This document shows positions 11,201 through 22,621 of a stretch of 64,000 bases of DNA, in pieces. The DNA lies in NCBI GenBank assembly GCA_002778195.1, contig PCDI01000004.1, positions 1,372,733-1,436,732 on the forward strand, given 5' to 3'. The position numbers and the translations under genes are program-made. This stretch comes from Raffaelea ambrosiae (Eukaryota; Ascomycota; Sordariomycetes; Ophiostomatales; Ophiostomataceae). The stretch's first letter is position 1. The number at the start of each line of letters is the position of its first letter. The notes under the pieces were generated by a model. It was not told the origin of the DNA. It worked only from the letters and a program-made list of their open reading frames with translations, and did not search any database.

Positions 11201-11831
11201 GGTGGTCTATTCAACAACCCGGAATCGAAGATCGACGCCCTCATCACGTCTATCAGTGAAGCTCGTTTGGCGGCAATCTGCACTCAGCCTGGCTGGGTCA
11301 CTCAGTGGGTAAGGGACTTGGCCACGCATTTCGGGATCGCGCAACTTGACCACTACGTGCTGCCACCAGGGCATCGTATTGCAATCGGCCTGTGCCGGTT
11401 TAGATGGAGTTAGCCTGGCTCAATACAATCGAGTAGTCGTCGTCGTCCTGTTCTCTATAAAATATCTTTGTGGACATGTCACTAGTCACCATGGAAGATT
11501 TATCAAGTTTTTTGAATTTGTTTTTTTTATTCATTACAGTACAATGCCACTGTATAGGCCCGACTTTTTTTCCCCTCCAGATTGCAAAGTGAATCATCTC
11601 ATATTGGGAAAACAGAAAAACAGGTAATTCGAAAATAAAACCTCAAAGTCGAAAAAAAAAAAGCATAAAAGCAATGTCTAACCCCCATTTGTCCCTAACA
11701 CTCGTTCTTCATGCCTTCGTGGTCGACTGCATTCTGTTGGCAGCGCTCTCGGCTTTATCTAGAAATCCATTACAACGCAAACGTGAGTAAAAAAAAAGGA
11801 GGAAATGTCAAACACGAGGAGGTGAAGACAT
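8231..11831. other. 3.6-kb gene-poor region with possible gene or transposon relics
   Basis: No intact gene is recognised between the converging emi1 and hsp70 genes. Short open frames with coding-like composition occur at about 8990-9547, 9640-9900, 10130-10436, 10600-10846 and 11126-11413 on the plus strand, separated by stops and frame changes. One (about 9652-9735) reads RQQYLVHSRDLGPEFSHW, weakly like the chromodomain at the end of Gypsy integrases. 8260-8900 and 11450-11800 are AT-richer and look like plain spacer and 3' UTR. No terminal repeats or target-site duplications were found by eye. Confidence 0.35.
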
Positions 11832-14049
11832 TTAGTCGACCTCCTCGACGGTCGGGCCGTCGTCGTGAGTGGCACCGGCACCAGGAGCGCCAGCGCCGGG
11901 GAAGCCGCCCGGAGCACCGCCCGGCATGCCGCCCGGCATGCCGCCCTCGCCACCAGCACCGTAGAACTTCATCATGATGGGGTTGGCAATGGCCTCGAGC
12001 TCCTTCTGGTGCTCCTCGTACTCCTCGCGGGTGGCCTGCTGGTTCTCGTCGAGCCAGTTGACAATCTTGTCGATCTCGGACTTGAGCTTCTCCTTGTCGG
12101 CCGAGTCGAGCTTCTCGTCGACCTTGGAGTCGCTGAGGGTGTTGCGCAGGGAGTAGGCGTACGACTCGAGGCCGTTCTTGGCAGTAACACGGCGGCCCTC
12201 AGCCTCGTCCTCCTCCTTGTACTTCTCGGCGTCCGCGAGCATGCGCTCGATCTCCTCCTTGGACAGACGGCCCTTGTCGTTGGTGATGACAATCTGGTTG
12301 GACTTGCCGGTGCCCTTCTCGACAGCGGAGACGTTCATGATTCCGTTGGCGTCCATGTCGAAGGTGACCTCAATCTGGGGCACACCACGGGGGGCAGGCG
12401 GGATGCCAGTGAGCTCAAACTTGCCCATCAGGTTGTTGTCCTTGGTGCGCTGGCGCTCACCCTCGTAGACCTGGATGAGCACACCGGGCTGGTTGTCGGA
12501 GAAGGTCGAGAAGACCTCGGACTTCTTGGTGGGGATGGTGGTGTTGCGGGGGATGAGCTTGGTCATCATGCCACCAGCAGTCTCGATACCCAGAGACAGG
12601 GGGGCGACGTCCAGAAGCAGGATCTCGTTGGTGGACTTGGACGAGGTGTCACCGCTGAGGATGGCAGCCTGGACGGCGGCACCGTAGGCAACAGCCTCAT
12701 CGGGGTTGATGGACTTGTTGGGCTCCTTGCCGTTGAAGTAGTCGGTGATGAGCTTCTGGATACGCGGGATACGCGTGGAGCCACCGACCAGGACGATCTC
12801 GTGGACCTGGGACTTGTCGATCTTGGCGTCGGTCAGGACGCGGTCCACGGGCTGGATGGTGGAGCGGAACAGGTCCTGGCACAGCTCCTCGAAGCGGGCA
12901 CGGGTGATGGAGGTGTAGAAGTCGATGCCCTCGAACAGGGAGTCGATCTCAATCGAGGTCTGGGCAGACGACGACAGGGTGCGCTTGGCACGCTCGCAAG
13001 CCGTGCGGAGACGGCGCAGAGCACGGGCGTTGGAAGAGAGATCTGTAGGCGGAATGTTAGCAAGTCTGTCGCTGACTAAGTGGGATGTTGGGGTTGGTTG
13101 ATTTATACGAAAATGGAAGGTACGACCCCGCTAATCTGGACTGCCCTTTTGGGCAGGGGTTCCAACCCACCGGGCTGTCCAAACTCACGATGCCGCCGTC
13201 TTCCGTTTGGAAGACGAAGCTTCCACGACAGGATGGAGAAAAACAAAAAAAAAAAAAAAATCAAAAGCAGGGAATAGGGTGGGGGGGCGGGTTGTACTTG
13301 CCCTTCTTGTGCTTCCGCTTGAACTCGTTGACAAAGTGGTTGACGAGACGGTTGTCAAAGTCCTCACCACCCAGATGGGTGTCACCGGCAGTGGACTTGA
13401 CCTCGAAGATGCCCTCCTCAATGGTCAGGAGCGACACATCGAAAGTGCCACCACCCAGATCGAAGATCAGGACGTTGCGCTCGCCCTCGACCTTCTTGTC
13501 GAGACCGTAGGCAATGGCGGCGGCGGTGGGCTCGTTGATGATACGCAGGACGTTGAGGCCGGCAATGAGACCGGCGTCCTTGGTGGCCTGGCGCTGCGAG
13601 TCGTTGAAGTAGGCCGGGACGGTGATGACAGCGTTGTTGACGTTGCCACCGAGGTAGGACTCGGCCGTCTCGCGCATCTTGATCAGGACCATGGAGGAGA
13701 TCTCCTCGGGGGTGAACGTCTTCGCCTCGCCCTTGAACTCAACCTCGACCACGGGCTTGCCGGCGCGGTCAATGATCTTGAAGGGGTAGTGCTTCATGTC
13801 GGCCTGGACCTCGGGGTCGGCGAACTTGCGGCCAATCAGGCGCTTGGCGTCGAAGACGGTGTTCTGGGGGTTCATGGCGACCTGGTTCTTGGCGGCATCA
13901 CCAATCAGACGCTCGGTGTCCGTGAAGGCCACAAAGGACGGCGTGGTGCGGTTACCCTGGTCATTGGCGATGATCTCAATGCGGTCGTCCCGGAAGACGC
14001 CCACGCACGAGTATGTGGTGCCCAGATCGATACCGATGGCGGGAGCCAT
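11832..14049 (-). CDS. hsp70: Cytosolic Hsp70 chaperone, SSA type
   Basis: Two exons on the minus strand, 14049-13302 and 13042-11832, giving 652 residues, the usual SSA length. This is the cytosolic/nuclear ATP-driven chaperone. The N-terminus MAPAIGIDLGTTYSCVG carries the Hsp70 ATP-binding signature. IFDLGGGTFDVSLL and LVGGSTRIPRIQKLI are the second and third family signatures. Near the C-terminus come Gly-Gly-Met-Pro repeats and the terminal EEVD, which binds TPR co-chaperones and marks the cytosolic form. Only the junction at 13302/13042 restores the conserved KHKK-DLSSNARALRR sequence, so the intron starts with GC rather than GT. Upstream lie a TATA box and a perfect heat-shock element. 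Confidence 0.96.
13043..13301 (-). other. GC-AG intron of hsp70
   Basis: 259-bp intron with donor GCAAGT directly after exon sequence AAGAAGG and acceptor CTACAG. A GCTAAC branch-like site lies about 15 nt before the acceptor. Codon 250 (GAT, Asp) is split G/AT. A GT dinucleotide four bases further on (GTACAA) would shift the frame, so the GC donor is the one that fits the protein. The intron also carries a long oligo-T run (oligo-A on the plus strand near 13240-13260). Confidence 0.85.
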
Positions 14050-14323
14050 TTTGTGAAATGTGTGTGTGTGTGGTGGAGAGGGAGAAGAGAGAGAAAATGT
14101 GTGCAAGGGTGAGAATGTGGTGATTCTCGGGTATTTCTTTTGCAGTGGAAAAGGGTCGCTTCTTGCTTGAGTGCGAAAAAAAAGCAAGATAGACACAAGA
14201 AAAGAAAAAAAAAGAACACTCGGTGAAAAGAGTTCAGTGGATAATCTGGGAAGTGAATGTAGAATGAAGAGAGAAAAAGGGAAAAAAACAGGAGCAACCC
14301 AGGGAGAGCGAGAGACGAGGTTG

Positions 14324-14330
14324 CTTATAT
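14324..14330 (-). promoter_or_regulatory. TATA box of hsp70
   Basis: On the minus strand the sequence reads CATATAAGC, about 275 bp before the hsp70 ATG and about 80 bp downstream of the heat-shock element. The 275-bp interval to the ATG is pyrimidine-rich on the minus strand, as in many fungal leaders. Confidence 0.6.
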
Positions 14331-14407
14331 GCAAAAGGAAGGAAGGCGAGACAGAGGGTCGAATTTTGGGGCTGGTTGGCGGGACACTCTGCTGAGCAGC
14401 GCACGCA

Positions 14408-14420
14408 GAAGGTTCGAGAA
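14408..14420. promoter_or_regulatory. Perfect three-unit heat-shock element of hsp70
   Basis: GAA-gg-TTC-ga-GAA, three alternating nGAAn units with exact 5-bp spacing, the consensus binding site for trimeric heat-shock factor. It lies about 360 bp before the hsp70 start codon. A weaker match (GAA-ag-TTC-tc-GAG) lies at 15099-15111, and a CCAAT box at 14545-14549. Confidence 0.8.
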
Positions 14421-16630
14421 AGGTGCAGAATTTTGACCCCACCAACGAAGCTGCAGGAAGCTGCTGGTGGGGTTTTCCCTCTCCCTCCCTAGGCAAACGC
14501 CTTTGTTGGAGGGGTGTAGGCAGAAACCTGGGACCAGCTGCCAGCCAATCAGAGCACCAGAATTGCCCTTGGGTCAGGCTGCACTCACTGTGGCAGGCTT
14601 GGAGGCGAAAGGCGAAAAATCGAAAAAAAAAGGAAGGGCACAGTTTGGCGCCGTGCGTCTGTCTGCATCTGTCTGCCGCCCAGCTTGCTTCTGCCGCCCT
14701 GCAGCTCTTCGTTCACTCACTCGCACCTGCGAGACAGCACCAGAGCTTGCCAGAGCCCACCAGAGCTCGCTAGAAACACGCCCTTGACTGTCGCTAGCGT
14801 CACGCCCCAACTTGCCCCAACCGGCCTCAATTGGCGTGGTTAAGACGCACTTTGCTCTGCTCTGCAAAAAAGTCCCTAGCGCGGGCCCAAAGGCCTGCTC
14901 GTAGCTGCCAGAGCGAGAGAGCTGTTTCTACTCGTACGAAAACCCTGCTGGCCCCTCGGAGCTGCTGGGCCCTAGCCAGGACTGTCAGGGTTTTCTGGGC
15001 GACGACTGGTAGCAACTGAACAGTACATAGCATCTAGGGGTCCTGTCTGGTACAAACCAGCAGGATCAAGCAGATCCAGCGTTATCTGGCTCAGTCTGGA
15101 AAGTTCTCGAGCTTTTTCTGGAGGCGGATCCATCTTTGGCAAGCGAATTACGATAGTATGACTGCCCCGAAGAAAGGGACAGAGACTTCCGGAAGTAAAC
15201 TGATGGCACCAAGCCAAGACCGTTGCCGCCGCCTGCCACAAAAAAAAAGCAATTAAAAAATGGGAGGGCATAAACCGGAAAATTAAGCATTGGGCTTCCT
15301 TTGCCTTGCCCTGCTTGGTGGTGGTTGATTGCAGCCGCCCCGTCACCCAGTCAGACACAAACCCCTCTCCATTTACTTTCTGCCACAGGCAGGGGAGCGG
15401 AGAGGGGGGGGGGGGCACCAACCCCACCAAATATTGTGTCCATTAATAACAAAAGACTGAATAATGAAAGCCGGCCGTTTCCATTTCACCCATTGCCTTG
15501 GAAACCCAACCCTGCCTGCCAAAGCACACATTGGGCAACCGCTGCTCTTTTGTTCCTCTGCTCTTCTGCCATTCTGCCCGAACCCTCTCTTTCCTTCTCT
15601 CAAGTGCCGTTGTGGTGCATTTCTACATCCTGCCCAGTCATGCAATTGCCTGCTTTAGAGCCCCCAAACCAAGTCACTGCCCAAAGTAAAATGACGCCCA
15701 TATCACCACACATGGCTGCGGACTGTCACGAGTTTGCATGTTTCAGTCCCGTACTTGTGGCCGACGAAGAAGAAGCAATAAAAGCTGCCCCCAAAACCGC
15801 CGCTTCCGGCTTGCCGACCCATGCACACCATTTGATTCTTCTTGCTCGTCACAATTGGTGACTGTTCTGGTATTTCTGTTCTTTCTTCCGTTGTTTCTGT
15901 CATGCAAATTTGAAGAGATCATAAGAGATTTTACAAACGACTGCAACTCTACAGTCAATCTCGATGTTGTCCTGAGTCAGGAAAATTGGTACAACGGGCC
16001 AAAGATGCCCAAATCTTTCTACAGCCTGTCGTTGACATCACTAGGTTCTGCAGGTGTCCTTGACGGTCCAATCAACGTCATCACCGTTTTAAGTGGACAG
16101 TCCCCCATCAAAAATACACTGTTAACACGTGACCCCAGGCGATAGTTCGTTCTGGCTGCCACACAGACACACGAGAGATCCAGGCACAGCAATGACAATG
16201 GACACACCTTATCCACCGCTCACTGCACAGTTATAACAAAAACGTTGTACATTTCACTGACTCTTTTCTGTCTCAAAACTCTTGTCAGAGACCGTACCGG
16301 TCTATCAAATCATATCATCCCATTCTGGGTACGACCGCTTCCCACACCGAAATATCTTTGCAAATGTCGTCAAAGGGAAATAAAGGACCAGCCGTAACCG
16401 CCGTCGTACGGCATTGTGTGAAGCAAATAAAAAAAAGTAGAAAAAAAAAGAGATTTCATGAAATGCAAGTGAAACAAATCAAACCCCACATTAACCCTCG
16501 AAAATTCCTGATATCTTTCTGTCCTTTAGATCCCCTTGGCGCTGAAAACAAAAGAAACGACAAAACACAGGGCTAGACAATCGACAAAGGCCGTGGTGTG
16601 TGAAATAGCCTTCATTCAGCTTTCAGCCTG
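14421..16630. other. Intergenic region between hsp70 promoter and MscS gene end
   Basis: About 2.2 kb with no recognisable gene. It includes the CCAAT box at 14545-14549, an imperfect CCAGAGC repeat cluster at about 14735-14775, a run of about eleven G at 15405-15416, and TACTCGTA at 14929-14936. The last few hundred bases before 16630 are A-rich on the plus strand, which suits the 3' UTR of the minus-strand MscS gene. Confidence 0.5.
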
Positions 16631-19618
16631 TCATTGCCGTTGGTGCTGCGATACGCTGGCACCCCGTTTGCGGTTGCCCGTGCCGGCTTGTGACATGGGC
16701 GAGCTCTGCAGTGGGTGTGGTTGTGCAGCCGACGCTGTGGCACCTGCTGCTGACGGTTGATAGGCCACATAATTCCCTCCAGCGTTCAGTGTTGACGAAG
16801 ACGGCGGCTGCTGGAATTGCACCGCTTGCTGCTGCGGTACCGTCGACAGAGACGGCTGCTGTGCGGTGGCAAACTGGACTCCTCCGTTGCCGTGGCCTTG
16901 TTCCAGATCAAACGAGGGGGCACGGCGCGAGGCCGACGATGCGTAGCGCGACACCTGCACAGCCGGCACATCTTCACCCAGAGACATGGGCGGCAGGGCT
17001 TGGCCAGCCTGGCGGCGGCCTCTCTGGCTGCGCTGGGTCATCTCGCTGCGGATGGTGTTGGCATCGTCGACAGACATCTGTTTTTTGGGGGTCCGTGTGG
17101 AAGACTGCCGTGTCTGATTTTTGGTCAGGGGATGGGTATCACGGTCGAGAGAGGAGTCGCGCGATTCTTCGTTGAGCGTGTTGTAGTCGTCCATACCGGC
17201 CCCCCAGGCATCGTTGCTGTTGTTGGTGTTGAGTTCGCGCACGGCCTTCTTCTCGGCCTTCCGGCTGCCGGGGCTGTCTTGGTTGCTGCTGGTTGATGAC
17301 GAACCGCTGTTGGAGCGACCCAGGACCGGTACCATGCGCTTCTCGTCCTTGTCCTTGTCGAACTTGTCACGAGCGGCAATGGCCTCCCGGTCGGACACAG
17401 TGACAGAGTAGGATGGGTTCAGCGGGCCGCCCAGCGGCTCGCCACCGCCGCCCGGAGCATAGATGGGCACCTTCTTGAGGGCCATGGTCAGGGCGCACAT
17501 GAACTTGGAGCGACGAGTGCCGCGCACAACGTCGTTGTGCCAGTTGGACTTGTGCAGCATGGTGACCTTGAGCACCAGCTTGTCGAGATCGCCCACGCCA
17601 CCGACACTGATCGAAACATCGGGCATAAAGTCGCGGGAGTTGTCGGGGTGGCGGACAAACTTCTCCATCTCGGAGCGCAGCAGCTCAATGTCCTCAAAGC
17701 TCGTATCGAAGGAGACGCTGATCTCGATGGTCTCGCGCATGGCTTTGCTGCGGGTGACGTTCTCGATCCACAGGGTGTTGAGCGCAATGTTGGGGACCTG
17801 GACGACCTGCATCTTGTCGATGCGCACAAAGACGGTGAACAGCAGCGAGATCTTCTCGACAATGAGCTGCTCTCTCTCGGGGCCCTGGATGTCGACACGG
17901 TCGCCAACGTCGTATGGGTGCTTGACAAACAGGAAGATGCACGAGCCAAGGAATTCCTGGGTGGTGACGGCAAAGACAAAGGACAGCGACAGCAGAGCGG
18001 TTCCGGCCGTGGCCAGGGTGGTGACGAAGCTGCTCTGGAAGAAGGCAAGGAAGATGAAGATGACAATGAGCAGCACAATGAACATGAGAACGCTGTCAAA
18101 GACCTCCAGAGCTTGGCTGATGTCTTTCATGCTGTTAGCAATGGCCTTGCGCTCCTTGCCCATATCGACCACTTTGCGGACCATCTCCTCTAAGCTGATA
18201 TCGCCGTTACCGTCAGCATCGATGGCGCCAAAGCATTCGTCGGCCTCCTCCTTGTGGCTAGGGCCCAGGACCTCCTCGATGTCCTCGATGGAGAGCGAGT
18301 CGCTGTCCTCGACAACAAAAGACATCCAGATGCGGCGGGCCAGGGCCTCGGACGACCGGACCTTCTCGAGAGCCTCGACGACGATGGAGTGGGCGGAGTT
18401 GGGGTTGAAGACCTGCTTGCCGGTAATCTCGGAGGCTATGTTGCCAAAGACCGAGGTGACCTTGTCGCCGAAACGGCCGACATTGCCGATCAGCCGCATA
18501 GGAGTGACGGACCCGGAGCGCTGGTGGCCGTCGCCTTTGTTGGCGTAATGGGCAGCCATCAAGCGTCCGTCCAGGCTGTCGTTGATGCGGTAGTCCTCGT
18601 CGGCAAACTCGGGGCAGTACATGGGGAAGAGGGTGCGAGAGGCATCGTACATGAGGCCGAGCAGGTGAATCTCGTGCTTGGACTCCTTGATGCGGTTGGC
18701 AAAAGAGCGGTTGTGATAGGAGATGCTGATGAGCTGGACAAAGGCCTTCTCGACAAGGAAGACGGCAGACGAGACAAAGAGCGAGCCCAGGATGGTCTTG
18801 ATGACGTAGACCCAGTTGAAGCTGTTGTCGGTGAACTGGAACTTGAAGACGAGCCACGAGGCGAGGCCCCAGAAGAAGAGCGAGAAGGGGATCTCGAGGG
18901 CGCGCAGGACGGTGGCATACTTGCGGGTGCCCGAGCTGACGACGCCGCAGAAGAACATGAAGACGGCGGGCAGCAGGTGGGCAACGATCTTGGCAGCCCA
19001 GATGCTGACCCAGGTGGCCTCGATCCAGACAAAGAGATCAAAGAGCGGCGGGCCGTCAATCTTGGTCGCGGGCGTGGTGGTGCTGTTGGTCGTCACGTGG
19101 CCAAGGGGGATCTTGTTCCGGTTGCCGGTGACGGGCAGCAGGACGAGGGGAACGGCAAGCAGGATGGCGATGGGGATGACGTAGATGACGTAGCGGGTGA
19201 TGGCGGACGCGGAGATGATTCTGGTGTACAGCCGGCCCATGAAGTTGAGCTCGACGCCAGAGTCGCCGGTGCCGTGACGCTTGGCGGCGGCGTCAAGCTT
19301 GATTCGGCGGCGGCCAGCACCATTGGCCTTCTTGTTTTTGCTGCTGTGGTGGTGGAAGAGGCCGGCATGCTTTTCGTTGTCCTCGGTGCCAGCTGCGTTG
19401 CCGTCGTCGTCGTACCGGCCCAGCTCGGGGCCCACGCCGCCCTGGTTGGCCTTGCGGGCGCCCATGGAGCCGCCGGTGCGGATCTGCGAGAGCGGGATAT
19501 CGGCGTCGGAACTCATCTGGGAGTCGGTCCTGTGGAGGTTGTTGGACGACTGGTTGGACAATGCCACAAATCCCTGGGAATGGGGAAAGCGCGGCGAGGT
19601 CAGGGGCGAGGTAGGCAT
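16631..19618 (-). CDS. EF-hand MscS-type mechanosensitive channel
   Basis: Single exon, 995 residues. The family (S. pombe Msy1/Msy2-like) forms stretch-gated channels in internal membranes and shapes calcium responses to hypo-osmotic shock. The N-terminal 125 residues are polar. Hydrophobic segments lie at about 140-162, 194-225, 242-260 and 270-295. A single EF-hand follows at about 467-478 (DADGNGDISLEE) with Asp at positions 1, 3 and 5 and Glu at 12. Further hydrophobic segments at about 508-530 and 535-566 lead into the MscS pore and beta domain (FVKHPYDVGDRVDI, VPNIALNTLWIENVTRS). The C-terminal 270 residues are Ser/Gln-rich and disordered in appearance. The start was chosen as the only in-frame ATG with a fungal-like N-terminus; later Met codons (MSSDAD at about 35) are possible. 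Confidence 0.9.
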   Translation of the reverse strand: MPTSPLTSPRFPHSQGFVALSNQSSNNLHRTDSQMSSDADIPLSQIRTGGSMGARKANQGGVGPELGRYDDDGNAAGTEDNEKHAGLFHHHSSKNKKANGAGRRRIKLDAAAKRHGTGDSGVELNFMGRLYTRIISASAITRYVIYVIPIAILLAVPLVLLPVTGNRNKIPLGHVTTNSTTTPATKIDGPPLFDLFVWIEATWVSIWAAKIVAHLLPAVFMFFCGVVSSGTRKYATVLRALEIPFSLFFWGLASWLVFKFQFTDNSFNWVYVIKTILGSLFVSSAVFLVEKAFVQLISISYHNRSFANRIKESKHEIHLLGLMYDASRTLFPMYCPEFADEDYRINDSLDGRLMAAHYANKGDGHQRSGSVTPMRLIGNVGRFGDKVTSVFGNIASEITGKQVFNPNSAHSIVVEALEKVRSSEALARRIWMSFVVEDSDSLSIEDIEEVLGPSHKEEADECFGAIDADGNGDISLEEMVRKVVDMGKERKAIANSMKDISQALEVFDSVLMFIVLLIVIFIFLAFFQSSFVTTLATAGTALLSLSFVFAVTTQEFLGSCIFLFVKHPYDVGDRVDIQGPEREQLIVEKISLLFTVFVRIDKMQVVQVPNIALNTLWIENVTRSKAMRETIEISVSFDTSFEDIELLRSEMEKFVRHPDNSRDFMPDVSISVGGVGDLDKLVLKVTMLHKSNWHNDVVRGTRRSKFMCALTMALKKVPIYAPGGGGEPLGGPLNPSYSVTVSDREAIAARDKFDKDKDEKRMVPVLGRSNSGSSSTSSNQDSPGSRKAEKKAVRELNTNNSNDAWGAGMDDYNTLNEESRDSSLDRDTHPLTKNQTRQSSTRTPKKQMSVDDANTIRSEMTQRSQRGRRQAGQALPPMSLGEDVPAVQVSRYASSASRRAPSFDLEQGHGNGGVQFATAQQPSLSTVPQQQAVQFQQPPSSSTLNAGGNYVAYQPSAAGATASAAQPHPLQSSPMSQAGTGNRKRGASVSQHQRQ

Positions 19619-22587
19619 GTGGGAGAACTGTGTCCAGACAGTTGTCGAGGGGAGAGGGGAGAGGGGGGGGGAGGAAGGAGGAGGGGAGCACGAGAGCGCG
19701 AGAAAGTGCGGTGGTATATAAAAGATATAAAAGGGATATCAAGAGGGGAAACGGTGGTGACGGGGCCCAAGTATGGGAGTATGGAGTACAATGAGAGACG
19801 GTCACACTGGAGGCTAGCTGCAGCGGATGGGCAAGCTGATCAACGAACGCAGCAGAAAAGAGGAGACGGTCCTGAGACGGCGGTGATCGGCGTGGAGAGT
19901 GCAACGAGAGCGAGGAGCAAGTAGAGGAACCGGGAGAGGCCCAAAGAAAACGGAGAACAGACAAAAGAGAGAACAGACAAAAATGATACACAAGAAAGAG
20001 TGGGAGAGGTGCACGACCACTGCACAGAAGGACGCAGACACCGAAACAGAACCCAGGAAACACAGAAAACAGCAAAATAGCGAAACAGCGAAACAGACAA
20101 GAACAGTTGTGGTCTTATTAAAAAGCTGTTGCTGCAGGGCGGCCGAGAGAATGGCACAGATGCGGACAAGGGGGGCCTATATAAAACAAAGGAGGCAGCA
20201 GGGGCGTTGATAAAGCGTTGATAAAGCGACAAGCGTGCAGGCGGACGCGACGAGATGGGGGCAGAAAGCAGAGAGAGAAAGAGGGAAGAAAGAAAATCAG
20301 ACCAGAATGAGAAGCATGTGTGATGAACAAGCGAGCGTGGTGAGGATGTCAAAAGAAGAATCAAAGGACAGACATGAATGAAGAGGAAAGGTGATTCATG
20401 AACAACAAGCAATGGAAGAAAAAAAAAACCCAGACAAAGAGACGTGGGGAACGAGGCGTCATGGATGGGGAAGGAACGATCGTGTAAGGGAGGCAGGAAT
20501 GTTGTTGGTACGGTCCACTGTTGGTGCCTTCCGTTTAACGACTGTAACTACACCGTACAGACTTTTTTTCTTCTTCATCTGCCAGGGAAGAAAACTGGGT
20601 AGACGCGCCCCCAGTGGAGAAGGTCCAGACTGGCGGCGAGGTCTCTCCGCCACAGAGCGCTGGAATACGGGGGGGGGAGAGGCGCAATCTCCTCCTGCAT
20701 TTTTAGTGGGTTTCGGGGCGGTACTGATACAAGGGCAAGAGAGGCGCACGCTGGAGCCGTTGGTGACAGGCGGCCGTTATGCGCTGTACAGTGACGGGGA
20801 CCAGCGAATTAATACGGGGTAGGGTAATAACAGAGTCCGTCCGACTCGAAACACACGAAAAATCAGGGGCTCTCTTGGCCGGAGCCTACGACCTTGGTTA
20901 GATAGGAAAACACGGCCCACAACAGCCCCTGGTCAGCAGTGTTTCAGAACGACTGGCTTTTTGCTTTGGCGCCTTCTCATTGACAGACAGGAGAAATGGG
21001 CGAGCACGACAAGATGGGCACGGAGTGGCAATGGGACCACTAGCTACCGAGTAGGTGCTGCTGATCGCGAGGAAGGACTGCAGAGGTGAGCATCCCTTTT
21101 GGCTTGCATGTGCCGTGAGATGTCTTGCAGGGTGCGCATCTGGACAGACGTGTACGAGTACGTGTACTTCCTCTGGTCGGCCTTCGGTCCCAGCGAATCG
21201 ACCTTGCCATTGACGGCTCTTGGCCCATATTTTCCTCCCCAAAGAAGCCCCTGGCTTGTTCTTCTGTCAGATTACCTCAATCTGGCTGTTCTTTTTTTAA
21301 CCAGCTGAGTCTGTGGGCGGGCATGACACAGACCGAGAAAGAAAGAAAGAAAGAACCCCCCCAGAAAACCAGTGGCAACCGGCCAGGGATCTAGACTCGG
21401 CCGTCGACTGGCTCCCCCTTTCCTTGTGTTCTTTAAGTTTCTTTACAGGGTACACCGTTGTTGGTTTTTTTTTTTGGTTTTTTTTCCGCTTCTCTCCTTT
21501 TTGATTACCCAATAACCCAAGCCTCCCTGCCTTGCACGAGACGCGCCTACACGGTTGAAAGCAGCAAAAACAAACAAACAAAAAAAGACGTTGCTGTTTC
21601 TCTCTGCTCCTAAAAGCTAACCCGCCAGACTTGCACCCGTCAGGGCAAAGTCTCCGCGAGCTAGCAGCCGGTTTTTTTATGGGACCTGCATATGCAGTGC
21701 AACTGCCAGGGAAGCGGCACCGCGCTGCAGAAGGGAGTGCGGAAAGACGTGACGAGGGACACACTAGACCTCTTTGCCAGCAGATGTTCTGTCGATCATC
21801 ACGACGGGGACGGGGGGGGGCAGGTTGTTTGCTGGCTGGCCGTCACTTCCCACGCAAAGTGCGATCGACCTCTCCGCCGGCAGGGACGGAAGAAAGAGCA
21901 AGAAAGGACAGATAGCCGACCAGGTCAATGCACTCTCGCGACCAGTTGCGAGTCCCATCTGGATGGCCGGCCAGTCCATGCTCTCGCAAGACGTGACAGT
22001 CGAATCTGCAAGACGGTTTCCACGACTCTTCGAGACGAACAAGGCCGCTCTATGGGCGCATCGTGTTCTGTGCGTCGTGTATTCATCGGCATCCCGTGAA
22101 CCGGCTTGTCAGTGCGTGCATTGTAGTTGCCGTACACGGCAGTGATCATCTCAGTCGGAACGGTGTATTGGCAAAGAGGACGACAGATGGCTGGTCACTG
22201 GGGAATGCAACCGCAAGACCACAGCGCGCTTGGTTGAGCCGACACGGGCCTGCGATCACCTTTGCAGAGAAACGAAAATGATGAACTTCACTACCTGATG
22301 AGCACATAGTATGTTCTTTGTTTTCTTCAACGACATATGAGAATGCTGCTAGACTTGCCAATGACAGACGAAAGCCAATGACGGGGCAGGTTCTTCTCTG
22401 TATGCATTGCCTGGTCCATTGGATCTGCCATGGGAACACAGAGAAAACCAATCAGCCCATCGCAAATCATACGTATAGCTGATGAAGTTTGGAAAAGTCT
22501 GTACCGATTGGCCAACCAGCTGGCAAATTGTCGCCATAAGAAAGCGACAGGAACAATGGCCCGCACAAAAGGGGAAAGTCCAAGAGA

Positions 22588-22621
<34 letters not shown>

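Noticed and set aside
18254..19924. 556-codon plus-strand open frame
   Set aside because: Antisense shadow of the MscS channel gene.
20391..20822. 143-codon plus-strand frame in the MscS/SerRS spacer
   Set aside because: Low-complexity purine-rich leader sequence, no recognisable domain.
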